The notes beneath the pieces are model-generated. The model searched no databases, was not told the origin of the DNA, and saw only the letters and a program-made list of their open reading frames with translations. A stretch of 64,000 nucleotides of DNA from Trematomus loennbergii. Lineage: Eukaryota; Chordata; Actinopteri; Perciformes; Nototheniidae. Shown piece after piece: positions 23,901 through 35,471 of this stretch. The stretch lies in the NCBI GenBank assembly GCA_012861695.1, contig JAAOOA010000116.1:25472970-25536969 (forward strand), given 5' to 3'. Made by a program: the position numbers and the translations under genes. The stretch's first letter is position 1, and each line of letters opens with the position of its first letter.

Positions 23901-26900
23901 CCATTTAATTTTTGAATACTTTGACTACAGAATGTCGGGCATTGTTTGCTGACAATATAAAACCAGCAACATGTATCTTTGCTGAGAGTATGGAACTGGG
24001 TTTTACTAAATAATGCTCCTCATATAACACTTACAGCTCTGGATATCTCATTTATTGCAAGTTATATTACTGAAAATGAGATGCAAAACAAGCTTTACCC
24101 CCTGCATTTGTTTAATTTCTGCTGCTCTGTTGAAGTGTTTCACAGAGACTTGTATGGAGTCAGAAGAAGAAATTGCCCTTTCACAAATATATGGAAATGT
24201 TTATAATGGCGATCTTCCCTTTTTTTTTCTATCAGCTAATGAAAACTTCATGATGGTCATATTAGTTTTGTGTCTGTGTCTGTGTTCTCCAGCTACCCTG
24301 GACCTGCCCCTGCTGACTGTGACGCCCTGTGGCCAGGACCTGTGTGTGGACCCCCGGCCCCCGTGGAGCACCTCAGGGCCTACTATGATATTCGGCATTA
24401 CACACTCAGGATCCAGAGCAACAATGCAAACAACGCACAGGTACTGCATATAGACTCACATACAGTGTGAAGGGGCGGGACTTTACCCACAAATCTCTAA
24501 GTGGTAGACCAATCACCACAGAGCCGGCCAGCTAACCAATCAGAGCAGACTGTGTTCTGGTTTCAGACAGAGGGTGAAAAGAGTTGCTGCAGCAATAATG
24601 GGTGCTGGATGAAATGTACAGAGTAGTAACAAGGACAGATAAGCATTTTAATGCTACTGTGTGATGTTTCGAAAGCTAATGCTCACATTTATAAATGTCA
24701 TCTGAGGACATATTTAGGTTTTTGCGGGTGCTATAATGATATGTAATGAAACAGGTAGTGTACTTTAACATTTAACCTGTTGATAGAATAAAGTTAACAG
24801 GTATAGAATTGGACCAAAATGATGCATTTCACAGAAAACATCACCCCAAGAGGACCAATTGTATATCAATTACTCCTCCCATATTACCTTGAACTCTTGA
24901 AGAATGCTTTGTTTTTCACAAATGCCTCCACGGTGAATGTGAAATTGAAACAACACTAAAAAGTATTGCTTGATCAAAACATACATATTTAACTCTGCAT
25001 GAACAGGCCAACTACTGATGCTATGATTCCAACTTCTGTGAATAAAACGTTTTCAATGTTTTTGTGACATCTCAAGGTTTTAATTCTTTGTTCAGCTTCG
25101 ATATAAGATAAGATAAGATGGCATAAAAAAGACATGGCATTGTACGATAAAGATTAAAAGAAATAAACAAGAAAGTAGCAAATATACATGTTGAAGGCCT
25201 GGGCAATATATCAGTGCTATAAATATTGTGATATGAGACCAGATATCGTCTTAGATTTTGGATACTGTAAGTGGTGTATTTTCCTGGTTTTAAAGGCTGC
25301 ATTAAGTAAGGGATAATGTGCAGCGAGGCGGTCATTATGGGGAAAAGAACACCCGACGCCTTGCTGCACATTATCCCGCTTATAACACGGCCACATACTA
25401 AACAAACTAACGACTCGACTCCCAATATTCATCTAAATGATTTTATTGACTTAAAAATGATCCTATTACTTCACAAAACGGCTGGGACAACAACAACTTT
25501 ACGGCAGCACTGTCCAACTGTGTTCACAGTTTCTGATCCACTAACAATCCTTATACTGCAGAGCCCATACCGTGTTCCTGTTAGTGTTGGCTGTGATGCA
25601 AGTCAAATTTCAGACTTGATCTGACCAATAAAGTATTATCGTATCGTATCGTATCGTATTCACTTCCTGTCTGTCTTCTTCTGTTCATTTATCTGACGTC
25701 CAGCACTTTAACCTCTTTTCCTTTCTCTTTCTTGATCCTCCTTAGCAACGGTCATTATAGTCCTTGACAACGGTCTGTAGTAGGGTATTAACAATATGTC
25801 ACATGTTCTGAATTAACCAATAAGAAAACGAGTTTACAATCAAGCCGTGTAATAAAGCAGATTGATATTTCCCGAATCTACCAGACAGTTTTAGCTGCTC
25901 TATTTGCCATTACCTGCTTAGTCATAAATCCAATTACTTTTATTATTTTGAGAAAGCAGTAGTTTTGTCTTGTTCTAACGTGGCGTCTCTTTCTGTGCAG
26001 TCATTTATGGACACCCAGTCTCTGGAACGAGTGATTCTGAAGAATCTGGCCTCTGGCAGACAGTACTGTGTGTCAGTCCGTGTCTCTGACGTTTGGGAGC
26101 AAAGGAAGTCCAACTACAGCCAGCCTGTGTGTGCTTTCACCCCCGCCCACTACACTGCAGGTACAGCTCTCTGTGTTCGGGTGCACAACATGTTATCGTT
26201 CTGCAGTGGGATTATTTTCCAAAGTCCTTATGACTGCTGCTTCATATCTTCTCTGACCCCATGGCGTCCACATCAATAAAGAGTTGTTAGAAAAGCTTTC
26301 TCTGACTAGAGTGGTGCAGTAATGAGTCTTAAAACTAGCATTTTACCACTTCCGGTTACCTTGTCTCAAAGTAAATGGTTTGTTGGGTTTCCCCTTTCCA
26401 GAAGTGTGTTTTTTTGTGCATGTAAATGGTCTACAAAGGCTTAAATCCCTGTATCTTTGTTTACTTCTAGAACATACTGTAGTGACATCATGTAACACTC
26501 ACACCTCTATTGGCTAGCTTTTCATCACATTGTACATGATAGGCTAAGGGACGGGACAGCTCTAAGAAGTTGACCAACCACGACAGAGCCAGCCAGTTAA
26601 CCAATCAGAGCAGACTGGGCTCTGGTTTCAGACAGAGGGTGAAAAGAGGTGCTGCAGCACAGGCAGTATGAGAAAAATAGCTTTTTGAACATTAAAGCAT
26701 GGAGACATGTCCAGTAGAGACACTACATACTAATATGAACCTGAACACTTTTAGAATATGTCCTCCTTATGATGAAGATGATGAAGCTTGCTGTCCTGCA
26801 AGTCACTGCGGGTTTATGTGTAAATAATCCCATGACCCCTGTCCTCTGCAGACCCCTGGATCTCTGCCTTCTTGATTTTGTTGGTGATATGTGCTCTGGT

Positions 26901-29900
26901 GGGTTTGGCCCTGATGCTCTACACTGGTTCCATATGTCTGATCCAGAGACCCCTGCCATCCGTCCTGGTGAGTAAAACAATCACTCTAGTTTTTTGGTGG
27001 TGCAGAATTAATAGTAACAGTTCTTGGAAGGTACCCGGCTGCCCCCTCGTAGCTGAAAGGTACATTACATTTGTTGTTTAAAAGTTTTTAATTTTGTCTC
27101 TTTTAGAAAGTGACAAATAGTCAGCAGTAATGACTACAAACTGACATGTATATTAAAAAATGATTCACAAATTACTCCTTGAATAGGTAGTAGGTTTAAC
27201 TGAATAGGTTTAACGTTTTGGTTTCTGCATTCATCATGTTGAAGGGACGCTGAACATTTTACATTTAAATTGGTAATAAGTCAAAGATTATTGCTGGACC
27301 TAAAACTGCTATGAGGAATGTATTAGTAGAATTAATGGACAAATATTTGAGTGATGAGACATATTGATAACTCCCTCCCTGAAATAATGAATGACAGACG
27401 GATAGTAACACGGCAGGGTCCGACACAGGTTTTTTTCGATTCAATCTAAAAAAAGGTCTTGGTTTTCAGAATATAAAAATATTATTGTTAAATTCAGGGA
27501 TGCAGTGCCTCCCTTTTTGAAGGCTTTTTTCTCAAAATAGTGTCTCGACTCAATATTTGGATTTCAAAATCAATAGTCATCTCTTCCGTCCAACAGTACG
27601 CACAACTTAAAACGTGTTTCTGGGTTGAAGTGCCTGAGTTTGAAATAGCAGGTCATATTATGATTGTTGTCTGAGAACCCTGTTGGTCTGTACAGAATGT
27701 TGCATTTGTGGAATGGGATTGAGGTCAGAAAGTGGAAGATTGGTTTATAAAGTAACAGATGTCAGTGTTAAATGAAGCATGTAACATGGCTTTATATTAA
27801 TCAGCTCTGAAAACAGATTTGATTTCCTTTAGCACAGCGGTTTTCAAAGTGTGAGGCGCTCGTCCCCTGTGGGGCGCCAGAGAGCTTCAGGGGAGGCGCA
27901 GCGTGAGAAAAAAATAACGAGAAACAGTGAAATCTAGCTAGTTGACTTCAGCTAACTTTATGCGAGCGGCAACATGGATCGATTTTTAGTGAAGTTAACT
28001 AAAGTGAGAGAGGAGACAGCGTCTGGCAGAAAACGTCACTTGCACACTTTTGGCTGTCTGTGGAGACCGAGTTCCCCCACCTCGCCAAAAAGGATGTAAA
28101 GTGCTCATTCCCTTCACCTCCGCCTACCTGTGTGAGTGTGTTTCCGCATTGACTTTGATCAAAAGCAAGTACCGGTCAAGCAGGGGCGGATCTACCCCAG
28201 CTGCCACCCCAGTTGGCAGCTTTGTTTTGAAATAAAAGTTGTGGCTCATCGGACATTTATGAGAGAAAATCCCTAATGTCCGAGTGCAAGTGAATGCAGC
28301 ACAAGACGCGAGACTTGTAACCCCTCCCCCGGCCCTGGGCGAGCGAGGAAATGTGATTGGCGGTGATTTCATTTGAACGGGGCGGCACATTCGGACCCAA
28401 GTAGACGGAAGGAATGAGGTATTTGCGGTCTTCAATGACAGAGAAGAGACTGTCAAGTTTGGCTGTACTCAGCATTGAATCAAAACGCACTAAAGCTTTA
28501 GATCTTAATAAGTTTGTGAGGCGTTTTGCTGAACAACATGGTAATCGCCGCATTCAGCTGTTATAGGCATGCCAACTTGATGCTCTGCTCATGGATGACT
28601 CGATGAGCATAAACAACTGTTAAGATGATGACCTACGTGTGTAAATATTTTATTCTTTGTGGGGTCTGCCCCCAAAAAACAGTTTTAAGTCCTGAGAAAG
28701 TCAAATAAGACTGAGTGTAAAACTACACTGCCCAGCCAAAAAAAAGTAACCACTTTGATTTAACTAGGCCAGTAGGTAAGGACATTCCACTGGATAATAA
28801 TACCCCTGCATTATAGCAACAACAACAATAATAATAATAATAATAATAATAATTGGGAGGGGGGCGCGGCTGTTCTTATGTTCTCTGAGGGGAGGCTCAC
28901 CTTCCCACACTTTGAAAACCCCTGCTTTAGCATACACAAAATGTGCTGTTTTATTTGCGGTTTGACTTTTTCTGAGTAAAGTAACAGGAAAGCACTGCAG
29001 GTGGAAACACTTGAGCAAAACACACTCCGTGCATGTGACTTTAGTGGCTGTGGTTCATGTGTGGTGAAAGAAGAGAAGACACTAAGGCAGGCAGCTGCAG
29101 AGACCTGCTGTAGCTGTGCAGCAGGGTGGAGGCTGTGCTTAGTGAGGCCTACAGACCTGGTGACTCTGAAGGCCAAAATGCTTTGCAGGGTTTACAAAAT
29201 GGAAATTGAGGAAGTGAAAAGCTCGACCTTTAAACACTCTTTGTGTGTGTTATTTGTATTGTTGTCATGTGCCACTGTAGCTGATGAAGGGAACAACAAC
29301 ATGTCTTCAGTTGGAAAATGGGACTGTTAGTATCAAAAACACATTGAAAATGTTATTATTAAAGTTGAAAAAAAGTAATATCTTTTAGTTTATTCAGACA
29401 CATATCTAAGTACATATTCAGAGACTTAAATATACAGCACTTAATTGCCTTCTATCTTTAGACAGATTTAGTAGCATAACCAGAGATATCCCATTTAATG
29501 TACATATACTATCATTTTGAATAAAGACAAAATGTATTCCTGTGAAAAAGGGGTGAACGTTTCCTTTATTTCAATTCAGTTGACCCAAAGTAACAGTATT
29601 GCCATATTTTATTTGGTTCATTTGTTCTGCAACTGATTGATATTTATTTTCCCTTTTTATTTATCGGCATCATTTTAAATACAGTAAGAGTTAGAACTTC
29701 GTTACGAGTGAGTTGTGAACTTGGAAAAAAAAGGGGAGGGTTAGGTTTAGGGTTTTGACATTTTCCTAAGTGAGATGATTATTTGGTTGGTAGCTTTTGA
29801 AACCAGCAATTCATACCAGTCGTTGGATTGATATACTAACAGCATGCTGGGATGTAAGAATGTTGTGTGTTGGCGTGGGTTAGAGTTAACCTTTCATATT

Positions 29901-32900
29901 TGCGCTGTTTGTCATGCGAGGGGGATTTAAACAGGCTTTTTGTGTACAATAAGTTGCAGTTTCATGTTCCATTATTAATTAGCTAAACTCAAAGAAACAC
30001 AGAAAGATATGGAGGGGGTTTCCCCTCAGCCTGTATGTGGCTGTAAATGAAATGCCAAGTGTGGAGGCTCACCAACAGTTTATTGTCCAGCACACAGCAC
30101 TTCCCGGCACTTTAATATGATTCAGCAACATTTACGCTGACGGGAAACACGCTGCTTGATCGCACAGAATTAGATGAAAATGTATGTCTGAACTGAACGG
30201 AAATGATAAGTTAGTACTTAAAGGATTGGTACATTACAAGTGTTTAATCAAATAATCACATTTTCTTTTCCATTAACCAGTCTTTAAACACTGCCAGAGC
30301 CCATACTAGGGATGGGAATTTGAAAGCAAATTTATATTCGACCCCCAAAAAAACGGTTAACCAAATTTACAGATCCTATAAAAAATGTTAATAATAAATA
30401 AATGTTTAAATAAATATAGAAACCAAGTCGAATTTGTCCAATCTCTATTGAAACCACAGTTTGAACAGTTGAGAGCCATAGGCCTACAGCTTTCATGCTT
30501 AAAACATAACAACATAACGGCTTCTGACCTCTTATTGCTCATTGAAGGCTAATTAAATGAATCAAGTCAACTTTATTGTCAATCTTTCAGTTGGTGTGTA
30601 CAGACAGAGAGATCGAAATTCCATTTCCCACAATCCTGAATACAATAACAAAGATATATAAAAATATGTATATACCTATATATATATATACATATTCATA
30701 TTTTTATATATATATATACACAATCAACAGACACATTTATACATATGCTCACATTTAGTAAAATAAATAAAAGCACAACAATCAATATATACAAAATAAC
30801 AGTCACTTCAGTAACTTAGAGAAATGTGCATTAGTGCAAGATTGTCCATAGCAGCTTAAAAAGTGTCTGGGGCTGGATGTGAGTGTCTGAGTGAGTGGTG
30901 TTAAAGTCCATGTCCAGTGGGGGCAGGGGGGAGAGTTCAGCCTCCTGACAGCCTGGTGTAAAAAAGTGTTCTTTAGTTGGGTGGTGCTCGACCTCAGGCT
31001 GCGGAACCTCCTCCCTGAAGGCAGGTGGAGGGATGGGTGGGGTCACCAGCGATGCTGAGTGCTCTGGCGGGTGTTCTAGAGGTCCAGGAGTGAGGGGAGT
31101 GAGGCACCGATGATCCTCTCAGCTGTGTTCACGACACGCTGCAGGGTCTGGCGGTTGGATGCTGTGCAGCTTCTGAACCACACCGTGATGCAGCTGCTGA
31201 GGATGCTCTCGATGGCGGCTTGGTAGAAGGAGAGCATGATGGGGGGGGAAGCTCCTGCTCTCTGAATGCGTTGCATAGGCTAGATTATTACAACAGGACA
31301 GAGATCAACAACATATAACAAGGCCTATGCACAGTATGCAGCTATTTTAAGACTCATTTTTGTTTAAGAGAATAAGCATGTCTACCTGCTCAGGGGAGAG
31401 GCGGGTGCGTAGGCCAGCTGTAGAGAAGACCCTCTCAGCTGGAACGGAGGTTGCGGGTATAGCCAGGTATTCCTTCGCCAGGACACTGAGTTCTCTGTAC
31501 CGTCCTTCATTTTTCCTCCACCACTGTAGTGGGTTTTCCTCTGGTGGGATGCACGGCTCACTGAAGTAGAGTTCCACTTCATTGTGGTCTGGGTCTTCAG
31601 TGAAGTAATAATAATAATAATAATACATTTTATTTATATAGCGCTTTTCACAACTCAAAGACGCTTTACAGTATGAGGGAGGGTAGACAAACAAGGACAG
31701 GCAAACAAATAAATATAGTAGTAGTAGTCCAAGTAGTCCTCCGAAACAGGGTGTTTAACGACACGGCCCGTGTGTTGCTGCAGCTCGGGCTGACTGGTTC
31801 TGGCTGTCTGACTGTGGCCGTGCTGGGGCCCTCAGCCTGGAGCCCATGGCCACCAGCAGCAGCAGCGCTGGTCCTCCTGTCGGGCGCTCGCTTATGCATT
31901 TCCGACGATCTCCGAGCGGAGAGTCTGCGCTACAAAACAGGTGTTTGTGTCGGGGATCCAGCGATGGATAATAAGATATTTAATTAATCCATTTGATAAT
32001 ATGTAATCAACTTAGGCACCCCTCCCATAAAAAAGAACTCTTATTTGAATACCTGAATCATTTCGAATATTCGATTAATCATTCCCATCCCTAGCCCATA
32101 CTGTGTTCCCTTTAGTGTTTACTTCCTGTCTGTCTTCTTCTGCTGTTCCTTTTAATGTTTACTTCCTGTCTGTCTTCTTCTGTTGTTTTCTCTGACGTCC
32201 TCTTACCCTCTTTCCTTTTCTTGTGCTCTTTTCTTTTCTGGGGACAGTCTAGCCATCGTCAATCCACAGTTTGGTGCTCTTCACAAATATATAATGAATA
32301 TTCCAAAAGTATTCCATGATGTTTTCTGATGGAGGAAACTAATCCTGTTTTCCACAGCTGACGTTAAACAGACCAGACTCCTTTATGTGGATATGACTGC
32401 ACATCCTTGATCAGAGAGTCTTCTTTAGCAATGGTCTGCTAGACAAAAATAACAGACCTCTGGAATGTTTACATTTACCAATCAGCTTTGAGTATTCAAC
32501 TAATCTGTGTAATACATTAGTTAAGAAAAACAATCTAATCCAAATTGCATTGACAATCTACACTTCTCCTTAACTGTAATGCAACCTTTAATACCAGGGA
32601 AATACTTGTGAAATGACTTTATCAAAATGTAAGATGATATGAAGTCCCAGGTCAGGATATGGACTAATGCTAATCCTAACCCAGCCCCGAACACATCATT
32701 AGGCTCCGGGAACCGGTGTAGGACATTGTCAATAAGTGGTTCATTCAGATATGTGACTATGGAAACATAGAGCTACAGGTGTAACATATCGGATCCAATG
32801 TTCAATATAATACTATTTTAACTAAATAAAGAGACAAAACATATCCTTTCAACTCATGCTTCATTTTGCAGCCAATTGTTATTTTTCAGTGTTTCTCTTT

Positions 32901-33902
32901 GTGTATGTTTGCTAAATAAATTAATGTTTTCTTAGAATGCATGTCTCACCAGCAACAAACTGTGTGCAGAAGTTTTCAATCAGTCAATGATGTTCCACCA
33001 TACAGACTTCTCATAGGGTGCTACATGTATTCCTTCTGCATCAAGAAGCAGAAAAGTAGTACTACTGTATGAAGAGGTAATTTGCCTACTTGACATTGCA
33101 CATGCTGCTATGTGACTATTGCTCATGCACACATTGCAATGTTGATGCTGAAACGAAAAGCATCATTTCCTGCTCACTAGTGGAAAATGTACTTCCTGTT
33201 AGCTGTTTTAAGAGTTCAGTTGCTGTTGAACTAACCTGTTGGTTTTAACATGTTCCTTTCCTTCTCTCTCTGTGTCTCAGAGGTCCATCCATCACATAGA
33301 AGAAAGGACAGTCGTCCCCTCCTGCAACTCGTCCTTGTCTTCTCTCTTGAATCTTGAACCAGCAGCGCCCCTTCAGGCGAAAAGAGCAGCTGCCACAGCT
33401 CGGACGAGAGCGATGAGGAGGAGAGTGTGACGGAGACGCCGCGGGGGGGCAGAGGAGGAGGGTATCAAGTGAAAGGAGGCCCTAACCCCCTCTCTTCCTC
33501 CTCTTCATCCTCTGGGTCTGCTCCTTTATCCCCACAGCCCCTGCCAGGGCAAACAGTCTGCTATAACCCCTCCCCTCCAGCAGAGACATGTACCAGTGCT
33601 GGACTACAACCTGCCCCCCCCAGCCCCACAGACACACACTGCTCCACCATAGGGACGAAGGTGGAGGGAGGGGGGGCAGCCAGGAAGTGAACCTCCTCAC
33701 ATTGACTTTCGGCATCCACGGGGAGGGGGAGGAAGAGAAATCACATTTTGTCAAGGTAGAAGTGAAGCCAGAGGTGGAGGCACAAGCTGCGGACACTTGG
33801 GAAGTTCCCATAGAAACTGTTTCCTACCCTGGTGATGAAGATGAGGAGGAAGAGGAGGAGGAAGAGGAGGATGAGCAGACTGGGTATACGCGGCGGTGGT
33901 GA
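19904..33902 (+). CDS. crfb5: Gene B: crfb5, IFNAR1-like type I interferon receptor chain, 7 exons
   Basis: CRFB5 is the shared signalling chain that pairs with CRFB1/CRFB2-type chains to form fish type I interferon receptors at the plasma membrane. Exons: 19904-19967, 20325-20454, 22330-22505, 24293-24440, 26001-26160, 26852-26967, 33281-33902. After three one-base corrections the protein is about 472 residues. Signal peptide ~1-21; FN3 domain 1 ~22-123 with [12 protein letters not shown] and the GC...VCNLT pair; domain 2 ~124-226 with [13 protein letters not shown] and [12 protein letters not shown]...PVCAFTP; transmembrane ~229-252; Ser/Pro-rich acidic tail ~207 residues. The three frameshifts (C run 24358-24362, C run 33368-33371, G run 33670-33676) all sit in homopolymers. 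The domain 2 motifs and the SIHHIEE juxtamembrane segment match what I know of fish CRFB5. Confidence 0.85.
20325..20454 (+). CDS. crfb5: Gene B exon 2, FN3 domain 1 first half
   Basis: Encodes [19 protein letters not shown] and [18 protein letters not shown]. Acceptor TTACAG, donor AGGTGGGT, phase 1 in and phase 2 out. Confidence 0.9.
20921..21115 (+). repeat. Simple repeats and short LINE tail
   Basis: (ACAG)n at 20921-20945; an inverted LINE tail (GCTTTTATCCAAAGCGAC) at ~20995; a GGAT/GGATGG minisatellite at 21018-21115, followed by ACTTTATTCATCCGAAATTG. Confidence 0.7.
21215..22071 (-). mobile_element. TTAA-flanked element (family B), 857 bp
   Basis: Flanked by TTAA at 21211-21214 and 22072-22075. 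Termini AGGACACCTATCATGC and GCATGATAGGTCCCCT are inverted repeats. Same family as 40301-41204 and 56742-57230. Lies in gene B intron 2. Confidence 0.8.
22330..22505 (+). CDS. crfb5: Gene B exon 3, FN3 domain 1 second half
   Basis: Encodes [13 protein letters not shown] and [20 protein letters not shown], including the domain 1 Cys pair, and ends with FEPIKN in phase 1 at GTAAGT. Confidence 0.9.
22940..23800. repeat. GC-rich repeated sequence in gene B intron 3
   Basis: Contains GGAGACGCTGTAGTACATATG, also seen near 57013, and an inverted match to family B (CCACCTCTCCGCCTCTTCCA at ~23490 against ~21663). Probably a composite element; boundaries not resolved. No exon seen. Confidence 0.4.
24293..24440 (+). 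CDS. crfb5: Gene B exon 4, FN3 domain 2 first half, one base short
   Basis: Encodes [20 protein letters not shown], then needs one extra base in the C run at 24358-24362 to continue as [19 protein letters not shown]. The length (148) is one short of that required by flanking phases 1 and 0. Both halves are recognisably CRFB5. Confidence 0.8.
24460..24780 (+). repeat. Family D-like repeat fragment
   Basis: Shares CCAATCAGAGCAGACT and GACAGAGGGTGAAAAGAG with 26580-26660, and GGTGAAAAGAG with 34597-34608. Ends not defined. Confidence 0.5.
25070..25660 (+). repeat. Probable LINE/SINE 3' remnant with ATCGT tail
   Basis: Ends CTGACCAATAAAGTATT followed by (ATCGT)n, a common fish retroelement tail style. 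No reverse transcriptase seen. Confidence 0.4.
26001..26160 (+). CDS. crfb5: Gene B exon 5, FN3 domain 2 second half
   Basis: Encodes [20 protein letters not shown] and [15 protein letters not shown], the closing Cys pair of domain 2. Phase 0 in, phase 1 out, no frame problem. Confidence 0.9.
26320..26765 (+). repeat. Family D-like repeat in gene B intron 5
   Basis: Resembles 34497-34708 and 57240-57470 (TTTCCCCTTTCCAGAAGTGT, ATGGTCTACAAAGGCT, GCTGCAGCACAGGCAGTATG). Degenerate copy. Confidence 0.5.
26852..26967 (+). CDS. crfb5: Gene B exon 6, transmembrane segment
   Basis: Encodes [20 protein letters not shown] and [18 protein letters not shown], the membrane helix and stop-transfer region. 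Length 116 fits phase 1 in and phase 0 out. Confidence 0.9.
26970..27826. other. Gene B intron 6, left part
   Basis: AT-rich intron sequence with no exon, RNA gene or element end that I can recognise. Confidence 0.4.
27835..28924 (+). mobile_element. hAT transposon relic with 8-bp TSD
   Basis: Flanked by CTTTAGCA at 27827-27834 and 28925-28932. Termini CAGCGGTTTTCAAAGTGTG and CACACTTTGAAAACCCCTG. Inside are broken transposase pieces: [18 protein letters not shown] at ~27974 and, shifted, [14 protein letters not shown] at ~28072. Coding capacity is lost. Confidence 0.9.
28933..30298. other. Gene B intron 6, middle
   Basis: No supported feature. The open frame at 29001-29330 has no family motif or splice context. 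Confidence 0.4.
30553..31290 (-). mobile_element. LINE 3' fragment nested in hAT
   Basis: Minus-strand reading includes [20 protein letters not shown] and [19 protein letters not shown], the C-terminal region of a fish non-LTR reverse transcriptase. It is followed by an AT-rich 3' region containing TTGACAATAAAGTTGACTT. Confidence 0.75.
31360..31605 (-). pseudogene. hAT transposase C-terminal dimerisation domain
   Basis: Minus-strand reading contains [20 protein letters not shown] then [17 protein letters not shown] and [15 protein letters not shown], the conserved hAT dimerisation domain. Only the C-terminal ~80 residues remain; upstream is a (TAA)n-bounded insertion. Confidence 0.85.
31608..31690 (-). 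repeat. SINE/LINE tail: (TAA)n plus ATATAGCGCTTTTCA
   Basis: TAA repeat followed by TTTATTTATATAGCGCTTTT and CAAAGACGCTTTACA, a widespread fish retroelement 3' end in reverse orientation. Confidence 0.6.
32110..33270. other. Gene B intron 6, right part
   Basis: No exon or element ends recognised. It contains duplicated TTTACTTCCTGTCTGTCTTC words near 32119 and 32158. Confidence 0.4.
33281..33902 (+). CDS. crfb5: Gene B exon 7, cytoplasmic tail with two homopolymer frameshifts
   Basis: Opens [12 protein letters not shown] then LLNLEPAAP. Adding one C in 33368-33371 restores [20 protein letters not shown] and a Ser-rich stretch. Adding one G in 33670-33676 restores [19 protein letters not shown] and a Glu-rich end closing with [10 protein letters not shown]. 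Without both corrections the tail stops early, at 33430. Confidence 0.8.
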
Positions 33903-34047
33903 TGGTCCTGGGGTTTCCCAGCAGGAAGTAACTGGGTTTCATTTATTGTATAATTTCATAATGTGTTAGCAGCGGTGTAACTGCAGGTCAGGCAGCAGCA
34001 GACTCTGAGGCTGAGAGCAGCTATCATCCCCTCCTCTGGGTTTTGTG

Positions 34048-34210
34048 AGCAATGTGCTGAGCATCGCTGGTTGCTTCTGTTTGAAAGTGCTTCCTTTCTG
34101 CAGGGTGCCAAAAATGTGACATGGCCTGGAGAAAAGTCGCCATGTCACAAGTTGAGTAGGAATCTTTCGACGTCAATGCCTTTCAATCAAAGAATGAGGA
34201 ATACTTTTAA
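34048..34210 (+). repeat. Second copy of the 163-bp segment (gene B 3' UTR)
   Basis: Begins 146 bases after the gene B stop and reads identically to 925-1087. Its TTAA (34207-34210) is an empty site. Confidence 0.8.
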
Positions 34211-34496
34211 ATGGAGGTTATTTTGTACATGTTGAGCTCATCCTCTCTGTGAGCTAAATACAAAATGAGAGAGAGACGCTTTTTCAAAACATTTCATCCA
34301 TTTTATTGTACTCAAGATCAGTGATTGATGATGAGAATGTCTGAATTGCACTGAGAACAACTTGTAAAAAGGGCTAGATAGTATTTTGCAAAAAAAGGTC
34401 CACATGATGGTTACTGTATATCTTGTTTTGTATGTATGCACTCGGCTCTTACCTCTGAACCTGTAGCGACAATGAGACTAAAGATGACACTATTAA

Positions 34497-34708
34497 AGAG
34501 GCCCTGTTCTGTTTTTTAGGGTTTTCCCTTTCCTGTAGTGTGTTCTATAGGTGTGTGCACGTTAATGGTCTGCAAAGGCTAAAATTGCGGTGAAAAGAGG
34601 TGCTGCAGCACAGGCAGTATGAGAAAAATAAAGAGCTTTTTAAACATTAAAGCATGAAATACAGACATGTCACAAATAAGAATCTGAAAAGAGCATAACA
34701 GAGCCTCT
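34497..34708 (+). mobile_element. Short TTAA-flanked element (family D), 212 bp
   Basis: Flanked by TTAA at 34493-34496 and 34709-34712. Termini AGAGGCCCTGTTCTG and CATAACAGAGCCTCT are inverted repeats. Sits in the gene B 3' UTR. Confidence 0.75.
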
Positions 34709-35111
34709 TTAATGCCGCTTTATCTAAATGAAAACAAATGGATCATCAATTTACATTTTTGGAAATAATTGAATATGTTTTTTCATCACGTAGTCTGTTA
34801 CATGTATGAACTCTGAGCCGGGCAGCTGATAATCATGTTTAGTTATGACCGGTGATATTAGTGAATGAATGTGACACACTAACAACTGTAAAATCTTCTG
34901 TTTTTATTTTTGCCATATTTCATACAGTCATATTAACATTGCGCTTGTTTTAAGTTACACATTGTGTTTAGGTGTTACATGCAAGTTATTGTATTTAAAC
35001 ACAAATAATCGAACAAATTCCATATGTTACATTCTTGTATTTTTATACTCACTGTGAAATCTTGCCATATTCAAAAAAACTATTAATGCTCAAACCTGTA
35101 CATTTCACATA

Positions 35112-35117
35112 AATAAA
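35112..35117 (+). terminator. crfb5: Probable poly(A) signal of gene B (AATAAA)
   Basis: AATAAA 1.2 kb after the gene B stop and 355 bases before the gene C start. The implied 3' UTR includes a 163-bp duplicated segment and a TTAA element. Confidence 0.5.
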
Positions 35118-35314
35118 GTCACAGTTTCAATAGCATGCCGAGTTTTCTTGTTTGTATTCTCCCAGTAAAAGTATCATTTCTTCAAGAGAAAGATCAAAAA
35201 GCGGACAAAAGAAAGTTCAGAGTAACTCCAGATCAGACGGCAGGTTCTGACTCCAGTGTGAGACAGAGCGCTCACGCATGATTAGAAGAGAACACACAGG
35301 GAGGGACTTCTGGG

Positions 35315-35326
35315 GAAATAGAAACT
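35315..35326 (+). promoter_or_regulatory. ISRE upstream of gene C
   Basis: GAAATAGAAACT matches the interferon-stimulated response element core GAAANNGAAACT exactly. It lies 146 bases before the gene C ATG, in the ~355-base gap after the gene B poly(A) signal, which suggests interferon-inducible expression of gene C. Confidence 0.55.
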
Positions 35327-35471
35327 CAACTGTTTTCATGATAACACAGTGTATGTTTCCCAACCCCCACGCATACCCCCCTCCCTCCCATCCCTCTATA
35401 TGTTGTGCTCTCTAACCCTAACCAGCCTTATCTGCCTTTACCTGCGAGCCATACCACGTCCATGGAGCACG

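Larger units (their letters stand above)
30307..32093 (-). mobile_element. hAT transposon with 8-bp TSD and nested LINE
   Basis: Flanked by GCCCATAC at 30299-30306 and 32094-32101. Termini TAGGGATGGGAAT and ATTCCCATCCCTA are perfect inverted repeats. It carries a transposase C-terminus (31360-31605) and a LINE 3' fragment (30553-31290). Confidence 0.9.

Noticed and set aside
31744..31987. Plus-strand open frame with hydrophobic stretch
   Set aside because: Lies inside the hAT element between its terminus and a retroelement tail; no motif and no splice sites.
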